Shown here one piece after another: positions 6,810 through 11,136 of a stretch of 11,136 nt of DNA. Numbering within the stretch: position 1 is the stretch's first letter; the number at the start of each line of letters is the position of its first letter. Made by a program: the position numbers and the translations under genes. The stretch is from an uncultured Selenomonadaceae bacterium. GTDB lineage: Bacteria; Bacillota; Negativicutes; Selenomonadales; Selenomonadaceae. The stretch lies in the NCBI GenBank assembly GCA_905236145.1, contig CAJOOE010000126.1:1-11136 (forward strand). Reading direction: 5' to 3'. A model generated the notes under the pieces. That model searched no databases and was not told the DNA's origin. It saw nothing but the letters and a program-made list of their open reading frames with translations.

Positions 6810-7011
6810 TATTCCTTGCTCCCTCGTTCCTGTATTTTATGAAGATTCTCACGGCAAGCATTATAATCCAAATTGCGAACACGCCGAGATAAATTTTGTC
6901 GTCGGTCGTCAAATTTGAATAATCCGGCGTCGTCAAAAAAATAAAAGTCGCCGCCGCCAAAAGCAGACAGTCAATTTTACTCAAAGATTCTTTCAAAACT
7001 TTCATCAACAC
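6802..7011 (-). CDS. Small two-helix membrane protein, uncharacterised
   Basis: A 69-residue protein I do not recognise. It has two hydrophobic stretches, about residues 14-28 and 42-60, joined by a polar Asp/Thr-rich loop, and a basic C-terminal tail (KYRNEGARNN). GTG at 7011 is taken as start because AGGAGGGG lies ideally upstream; ATG at 7005, two codons on, is the alternative. It is the first gene after the strong minus-strand promoter, with a leader of roughly 17 bases, and overlaps the HAD gene by eight bases. A real gene is supported by promoter, ribosome binding site and coupling rather than by homology. It could be a small accessory or anchor protein; no function is assigned. Confidence 0.75.
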   Translation of the reverse strand: MLMKVLKESLSKIDCLLLAAATFIFLTTPDYSNLTTDDKIYLGVFAIWIIMLAVRIFIKYRNEGARNNE

Positions 7012-7034
7012 AATTTTCCCCTCCTTGCCGACGC

Positions 7035-7063
7035 ATTATAACATTTTTCTTTTCGCTGTACAA
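7035..7063 (-). promoter_or_regulatory. Extended -10 promoter for the minus-strand envelope operon
   Basis: On the minus strand the -10 box is a perfect TATAAT (7040-7035), preceded by TGT (7043-7041), which makes an extended -10. A 17-base spacer separates it from TTGTAC (7063-7058), a poor -35 match, as often seen with extended -10 promoters. Transcription would start near 7028, just ahead of the AGGAGGGG of the small membrane protein gene. No operator palindrome was noticed. Confidence 0.75.
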
Positions 7064-7108
7064 TCGACAAAAAAAATTCCGCTCACCCCATGCACTTACA
7101 AAATTTGA

Positions 7109-7137
7109 TAGACTTCAGAGAAATTTTGCATTATACT
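7109..7137 (+). promoter_or_regulatory. Promoter for the plus-strand DUF445-aroA-nnr unit, overlapping a possible second minus-strand promoter
   Basis: TAGACT (7109-7114), 17-base spacer, TATACT (7132-7137): four and five matches to the sigma-A boxes. The start would be near 7144, about ten bases before the first TTG of the DUF445 gene. On the opposite strand TTCAAA (7158-7153), 17 bases, TATAAT (7135-7130) also reads as a promoter and shares the same bases, so the two could exclude each other. Confidence 0.55.
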
Positions 7138-7153
7138 TTTCCCGGTCTTAATT

Positions 7154-8497
7154 TTGAAGTTGAAAGGCAGTGTAAAAATTTTGAACAGATGGAATAATGC
7201 GGACACGACTCTTTTATGTGCGGGACTGCTTTTTTTGGCGGCGGTCGGAGTAAAAAATTTGTCGCCCGATTCGATTTTTGCGGAAGGATTTTTGTTTGTG
7301 ACGGAGGCGGCTCTGGTCGGAGGAATAGCGGACTGGTTCGCGGTTACGGCACTTTTCAAAAAGCCGCTGGGCTTTCCCTTCCACACGGCCATACTTCCCA
7401 ACCGCCGCCCGGATTTTGTCGAGGCATCCGTGACAATGGTGCAGAAAGAATTTTTCTCCCGCCGGACGATTTTTAAAAAAATGGGTGACTTACACCTTCT
7501 GCCGATGCTCACGGAATATTTTGAAAAGCCGGAAACGCGACAGCTTTTTTTGACGGAAATTTTTACCGCCTTAAAAAAATTTATAAATTCGCAAGACAAA
7601 AATTCTCCGGCGAAATCGGTTGCCGTAACAATCCGGCGGGCGATCGGCGATATTGACTCAAAAAAATTGATCTCGGAGCTCGGCGAAAGAATAAAAAAGA
7701 GCGACAAGGACAGGGAAATTTTTGAGGCTTTGATAAAGAGAGTTCGCGTAACCGCAGAAAAACCGGACACGCGGATCAAACTTCAGGGAATTTTGGAAGA
7801 GTACGCCGCAGAAAAAACACAATCTTCCGGCGTTTTCTCCGTCCTTCTCGCCGGATTGGCTCAGGCTTTGGACTTCGTAAATTTTGAAGAGGCGGCTCAA
7901 ATTATGCAGACGCAACTTTTGAAATTTCTGGACGAACTTTCAACCGATACGCCTTTGCAACGAAAAACTTTAAACGAATGTCGATTGAAAATTGCGGAGA
8001 TGTCGGAAAATCCGGAATTTAAAGATTTGGTCGAAAGGTTGCAACTTGACATAGCCGCCTCAATGCCGATTGAAAGTGCGATAGAGACGGCGTTGATTCA
8101 TTTGGAAAATCAGATTGCCGTCGCGGACGTTGAGGAAATTTTGGCGGGCAAGGCAGGAAAGAGGACACTCGGAACGGTTTTTGTCGAAATGCTCAACGAA
8201 GAATACAGCCGCCTTCTCAATCTCTTGAAAAATGACGGGAATGTTAAAGCGGCGACGGAAAAATTTATTTACGAACTTGCCGCAAGAACCGCCCTTCACG
8301 CTCAACCTTTGATCGGCTCCGTTGCCCGTGCCGCTCTCGGAAAACTTACCGACGAAAAATTGAATGAATTGGTTTACGACAAAGCGGAGCAAGATTTTGT
8401 ATGGATTCGCATGAACGGCTCTGTTGTCGGCTCTGTCGTCGGATTGATTCTCTTTGTCTTGATTCAAATTGTCGGCGGATTTTCTCCGGGTGCATAA
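7154..8497 (+). CDS. DUF445-family membrane protein
   Basis: A 447-residue member of DUF445 (relatives include B. subtilis YheB), function unknown. The N-terminal third has a hydrophobic segment (about 20-33) and the family signature EAALVGGIADWFAVTALFKK (51-70), followed by PLGFPFHTAILPNRR. A long, charged, probably helical middle region follows, and a C-terminal membrane segment lies at about 424-443. This suggests a protein anchored at both ends with a large soluble middle. The start is uncertain: only TTG codons are available (7154, 7160, 7181). TTG 7181 gives an N terminus closer to the conserved region and has AAAGG upstream, but 7154 is reported as the longest form. It is divergently transcribed from the envelope operon and is followed after 57 bases by aroA. 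Confidence 0.88.
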   Translation: MKLKGSVKILNRWNNADTTLLCAGLLFLAAVGVKNLSPDSIFAEGFLFVTEAALVGGIADWFAVTALFKKPLGFPFHTAILPNRRPDFVEASVTMVQKEFFSRRTIFKKMGDLHLLPMLTEYFEKPETRQLFLTEIFTALKKFINSQDKNSPAKSVAVTIRRAIGDIDSKKLISELGERIKKSDKDREIFEALIKRVRVTAEKPDTRIKLQGILEEYAAEKTQSSGVFSVLLAGLAQALDFVNFEEAAQIMQTQLLKFLDELSTDTPLQRKTLNECRLKIAEMSENPEFKDLVERLQLDIAASMPIESAIETALIHLENQIAVADVEEILAGKAGKRTLGTVFVEMLNEEYSRLLNLLKNDGNVKAATEKFIYELAARTALHAQPLIGSVARAALGKLTDEKLNELVYDKAEQDFVWIRMNGSVVGSVVGLILFVLIQIVGGFSPGA

Positions 8498-8554
8498 AAT
8501 TTACGAATACCGGATTTTTGAGTGACCGGAAAATTTTTTCGGAGGTAATGTCAA

Positions 8555-9832
8555 GTGAAAAAAATTTTAAAGCTGAATCACGGACTGCACGGGACTTTTG
8601 AAATTCCCGGCGACAAGTCGATTTCACATCGGAGCATAATGCTTGCCGGGCTGGGAGATACTCCGGTCGAAATTACAAATTTTTTGCGGGGAGCGGATTG
8701 CCTTTCTACAATTTCCTGCATGCGGGCGGTCGGCGTTAAGATTGAAGAATTTGAAGATAAAATTTTGGTGACGGGCAACGGCTTGAAAGGATTGAAAGAG
8801 CCGGAAAATATTTTGGATGCGGGAAATTCCGGGACGACGGTCAGACTTTTACTCGGACTTTTCGCACCGCAAAAATTTTTGGCGACTTTCACCGGCGACG
8901 ATTCACTCCGCAAAAGACCGATGGGCAGAGTAATAAAGCCGCTCACTCAAATGGGTGCGACGATTGTCGGAAGGAACGGAAACAAAAATTTGCCGATAAC
9001 CGTTTTGTCGCCCTTCGGAAAAATTCGCGGAATAAATTACGAAATGCCGGTTGCGAGTGCTCAAGTAAAATCGGCAATAATTTTGGCGGGACTTTATGCG
9101 GACGAGCCGACTGAAATTGTCGAGCCTTACCCCTCCCGCAATCACACGGAAAAAATGTTGAAGTCTTTCGGCGTGAAAATCGAAACTTCCGGCAAAGTCG
9201 TAAAAGTTTACCCGCCGGAAAGAATTTTTGCTCCCGAAAAAATCGTCGTGCCGGGCGATATAAGTTCCGCCGCTTATCACATTGTCCTTGCCTCAATTTT
9301 GCCGGACTCCGAAATTACGATAAAAAATGTCGGGATAAACGAAACGCGGACGGGGATTTTGGACGTAATGAAAAAATCCGGCGCGAAAATTGAAATTTTG
9401 AACGAGAGGGAGAGCGGCGGCGAACTTTCCGCCGATTTGAAAATTGTTTCCTCAAAACTTCACGGAACGGAGTACGGCGGCGAAATTATCCCGCGACTTA
9501 TCGACGAAATTCCGGCTTTGGCGGTTGCGGCGGCTTTTGCGGAGGGCGATACGATTATTCGCGATGTCGGGGAATTGAGGGTAAAGGAAACCGACAGACT
9601 TGACGCGATAGTCCGGGAATTTAACAAAATTTCTCCGGGTTCTTTCGAGGCGACGGAGGACAGCCTGATTATTCACGGCGGGCGGGAAAAATTTTTCGCC
9701 GGTTGCAAAACTTACGCAGATCACAGAATGGCAATGTCTGCGGCGATTTTCGGAGCGGCGGCGGAAGGAGTCGAAATTGACGACGAGGACTGCATAAAAA
9801 TTTCCTATCCGAATTTTTTTGATTCGTTTTAA
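8555..9832 (+). CDS. aroA: 3-phosphoshikimate 1-carboxyvinyltransferase (EPSP synthase), Firmicutes-like type
   Basis: EPSP synthase joins phosphoenolpyruvate and shikimate-3-phosphate, the sixth step of the shikimate pathway to chorismate. The 425-residue protein is full length. Visible are PGDKSISHR (Lys21, Arg26), DAGNSGTTVRLL (88-99), RPM (121-123), SAQVKSA (168-174), DEIPAL with catalytic Asp317, VKETDRL (343-349) and YADHRM (388-393). The GNSGTTVRLL motif differs from the E. coli GNAGTAMRPL; the residue matching Pro101 is Leu, as in Firmicutes enzymes, some of which tolerate glyphosate. GTG at 8555 is the start, with GGAGGT eight bases upstream. The nearer ATG at 8548 is out of frame and too close. 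It is probably co-transcribed with the DUF445 and nnr genes. Confidence 0.97.
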   Translation: MKKILKLNHGLHGTFEIPGDKSISHRSIMLAGLGDTPVEITNFLRGADCLSTISCMRAVGVKIEEFEDKILVTGNGLKGLKEPENILDAGNSGTTVRLLLGLFAPQKFLATFTGDDSLRKRPMGRVIKPLTQMGATIVGRNGNKNLPITVLSPFGKIRGINYEMPVASAQVKSAIILAGLYADEPTEIVEPYPSRNHTEKMLKSFGVKIETSGKVVKVYPPERIFAPEKIVVPGDISSAAYHIVLASILPDSEITIKNVGINETRTGILDVMKKSGAKIEILNERESGGELSADLKIVSSKLHGTEYGGEIIPRLIDEIPALAVAAAFAEGDTIIRDVGELRVKETDRLDAIVREFNKISPGSFEATEDSLIIHGGREKFFAGCKTYADHRMAMSAAIFGAAAEGVEIDDEDCIKISYPNFFDSF

Positions 9833-9833
9833 A

Positions 9834-9858
9834 CCTTGCCCTTGACCGGTCGGGCAGG
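9834..9858 (+). other. Hairpin between aroA and nnr
   Basis: TGCCC (9837-9841) pairs with GGGCA (9852-9856) around a loop containing the palindrome GACCGGTC; two outer CC/GG pairs extend it past a bulged T. It starts directly after the aroA stop but is followed by AATATTTG, not a proper U tract, so full termination is unlikely. It may stabilise or process the mRNA. The rest of the 87-base gap holds the nnr ribosome binding site (AGAGG, 9906-9910) and nothing else that I recognise. Confidence 0.35.
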
Positions 9859-9919
9859 AATATTTGCCGGTTTTGCGGAATATATCGGCTCAAATGAAAA
9901 CGGAAAGAGGATTTTTGAA

Positions 9920-11136
9920 ATGAAAATTGCATTGGCAAAAGAAATACGCGGTATCGACAAAGTTGCGACGGAAGATTACGGATTGACGGAATCGGCGTTG
10001 ATGGAAAGTGCCGGGCATCGCGTTTCGGAAGTCGTCCGGGAAGTTATCGCCGACGTTTCAAAAAAAAGCATTTGCGTTTTGGCGGGCAGCGGAAACAACG
10101 GCGGCGACGCTTTGACGGCGGCAAGGTATCTTTCAAATCTCGGTGCCGGAATAAAAATTTTTCTGACCGGCAACAAAGATCATCGGACGGAGTCGCTCAA
10201 CGCTCAAATGAAAATTTTGCGGAACATGGGCATTGAAATTCAGCAACTTGAAAACGACAGAGCTTGGGAGCGGTTGAAGGTTACTTTGAGATTTACCGAC
10301 GCGATAATAGACGGAATACTCGGTACCGGATTTTCCGGACAACTTCGCCCTTCTGCCCTCAGACTTATCCGGCTTGCAAATTCTTCCGGCAAGCCGATAA
10401 TTTCGGTCGATATTCCTTCCGGCGTGGAGGCTGACAGCGGAGCGGTCGGAGAGGCGGCTGTAAATGCAAATTGCACGATAACCTTCGGACTCCCGAAAGT
10501 CGGTCATTTTATTTGTCCGGGTGCGGAACACGTCGGAAAACTTTTTGTTGACGATATAGGTATTCCCGGAAAACTTTTGACGGACGAAATTCATCAGACT
10601 TTGATTGACGACGAACTTGCCCCGACTCTTTTGCCGAAAAGAGAAAAATCCGCTTACAAAGGTTCCTGCGGAAAAATTTTGATTGTTGCCGGCTCTGCCG
10701 GAATGACCGGTGCGGCGTGTTTGGCGGCAAAGTCCGCTCTGCGTGCAGGTGCCGGACTTGTGACTTTGGCAACGCCGGAAAGTTTAAATCCGATTTATGA
10801 AGTCAAATTGACGGAAGTAATGACCGCAATTTTGCCCGAAAAAAAATCCGGGATTATCGGCGGTGAAAAGGCGGCAGACAAAATTTCGGATCTTGCCGAT
10901 TCTGCGGATATTGTTTTGCTGGGACCGGGACTCGGTCGCGACAAAGATACGCAGGAACTTGTCAAAAAAATCGTCGAAACGACAGACAAACCGCTTGTCT
11001 TGGATGCCGACGCTCTTTTCCCGTTCAACGGAAAAATCGAAGACTTGAAACTTTGCAGACAGGTTCCGGTAATTACGCCGCATTTGGGCGAACTTTCCGC
11101 ACTCCTGAATGTTTCGATTGAAGAATTGAAAGTTTC
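9920..11136 (+). CDS. nnr: Bifunctional NAD(P)H-hydrate repair enzyme (epimerase + ADP-dependent dehydratase), cut by window edge
   Basis: Nnr repairs NAD(P)H damaged by hydration: the N-terminal YjeF_N domain epimerises R- to S-NAD(P)HX, and the C-terminal kinase-like domain dehydrates the S form with ADP. The visible 405 residues include SGNNGGDALTAARYL (57-71), DGILGTG with Asp131, and VDIPSGVEADSG (163-174) of the first domain. The second domain starts near 245 with KGSCGKILIVAGSAGMTGAA, then GPGLGRD (335-341), LDADAL (361-366) and ITPHLGEL (385-392). The GTGD active-site motif should follow past the window edge, with roughly 90-100 residues missing. GNNGGDG is GNNGGDA here, and the usual HPGE is HLGE. 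ATG at 9920 has AGAGG nine bases upstream. In many bacteria this gene neighbours acpS or alr; here it follows aroA. Confidence 0.95.
   Translation, partial: MKIALAKEIRGIDKVATEDYGLTESALMESAGHRVSEVVREVIADVSKKSICVLAGSGNNGGDALTAARYLSNLGAGIKIFLTGNKDHRTESLNAQMKILRNMGIEIQQLENDRAWERLKVTLRFTDAIIDGILGTGFSGQLRPSALRLIRLANSSGKPIISVDIPSGVEADSGAVGEAAVNANCTITFGLPKVGHFICPGAEHVGKLFVDDIGIPGKLLTDEIHQTLIDDELAPTLLPKREKSAYKGSCGKILIVAGSAGMTGAACLAAKSALRAGAGLVTLATPESLNPIYEVKLTEVMTAILPEKKSGIIGGEKAADKISDLADSADIVLLGPGLGRDKDTQELVKKIVETTDKPLVLDADALFPFNGKIEDLKLCRQVPVITPHLGELSALLNVSIEELKV

Noticed and set aside
7096..7779. 227-residue open frame on the minus strand opposite the DUF445 gene
   Set aside because: It would cross the divergent promoter region and lies antisense to a recognised family protein; composition is Ser/Lys/Phe-rich without domains.
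8548..8601. ATG at 8548 as start of a gene overlapping aroA
   Set aside because: It lies one base from the GGAGGT sequence, is out of frame with aroA, and ends within 18 codons; GTG 8555 is correctly spaced.
1..11136. tRNA, rRNA, CRISPR arrays, insertion sequences, toxin-antitoxin or phage genes
   Set aside because: Reading both strands showed no such signature; nearly all sequence is explained by housekeeping genes with short gaps.

Overview
The window looks like chromosomal core DNA from a diderm Firmicute, most likely a Negativicute (Selenomonas/Megasphaera-type relatives). The reason is a mix of markers. There are genes for lipid A synthesis (LpxC and an LpxL/HtrB-like acyltransferase), which imply an outer membrane. 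Alongside them are Firmicutes-type proteins: an HPr carrying both His15 and the regulatory Ser46, a YegS/DagK-type lipid kinase, a DUF445 protein, and an EPSP synthase with a GNSGTTVRLL motif. This placement is inferred from gene content, not from a database search. I see no rRNA, tRNA, CRISPR array, insertion sequence or phage gene.

Left part (1-7011, all minus strand). Read in the direction of transcription, a probable operon starts at a strong extended -10 promoter (7035-7063). It runs: small two-helix membrane protein, Cof-type HAD phosphatase, LpxL-like acyltransferase, asd, lpxC, YegS/DagK-type lipid kinase, DUF502/COV-like membrane protein. Gaps are short or overlapping (8-nt overlap, 3-nt gap, 22-nt gap), with roughly 60-95 nt before lpxC and asd. 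Most of these genes serve the cell envelope: diaminopimelate supply for peptidoglycan (asd), the committed step of lipid A synthesis (lpxC), late acylation (LpxL-like) and lipid phosphorylation (DagK). After a 167-nt gap come ptsH (HPr) and ptsI (Enzyme I, cut by the window edge). These two are separated by a hairpin with a short U tract that may act as a leaky terminator.

Right part (7154-11136, all plus strand). A DUF445 membrane protein is followed by aroA and by a gene for the bifunctional NAD(P)H-hydrate repair enzyme Nnr (cut by the window edge). The plus-strand and minus-strand units diverge from a 142-nt region (7012-7153) that contains at least two facing-away promoter candidates.

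I did not find a clear undescribed defence or mobile system. The features most worth a second look are small-scale: an out-of-frame ATG competing with the TTG start of lpxC, a LpxL-like gene with no standard start codon near its ribosome binding site, an LpxC without the C-terminal tail that is the FtsH degron in E. coli, and the uncharacterised DUF502 and two-helix membrane proteins placed among envelope genes.
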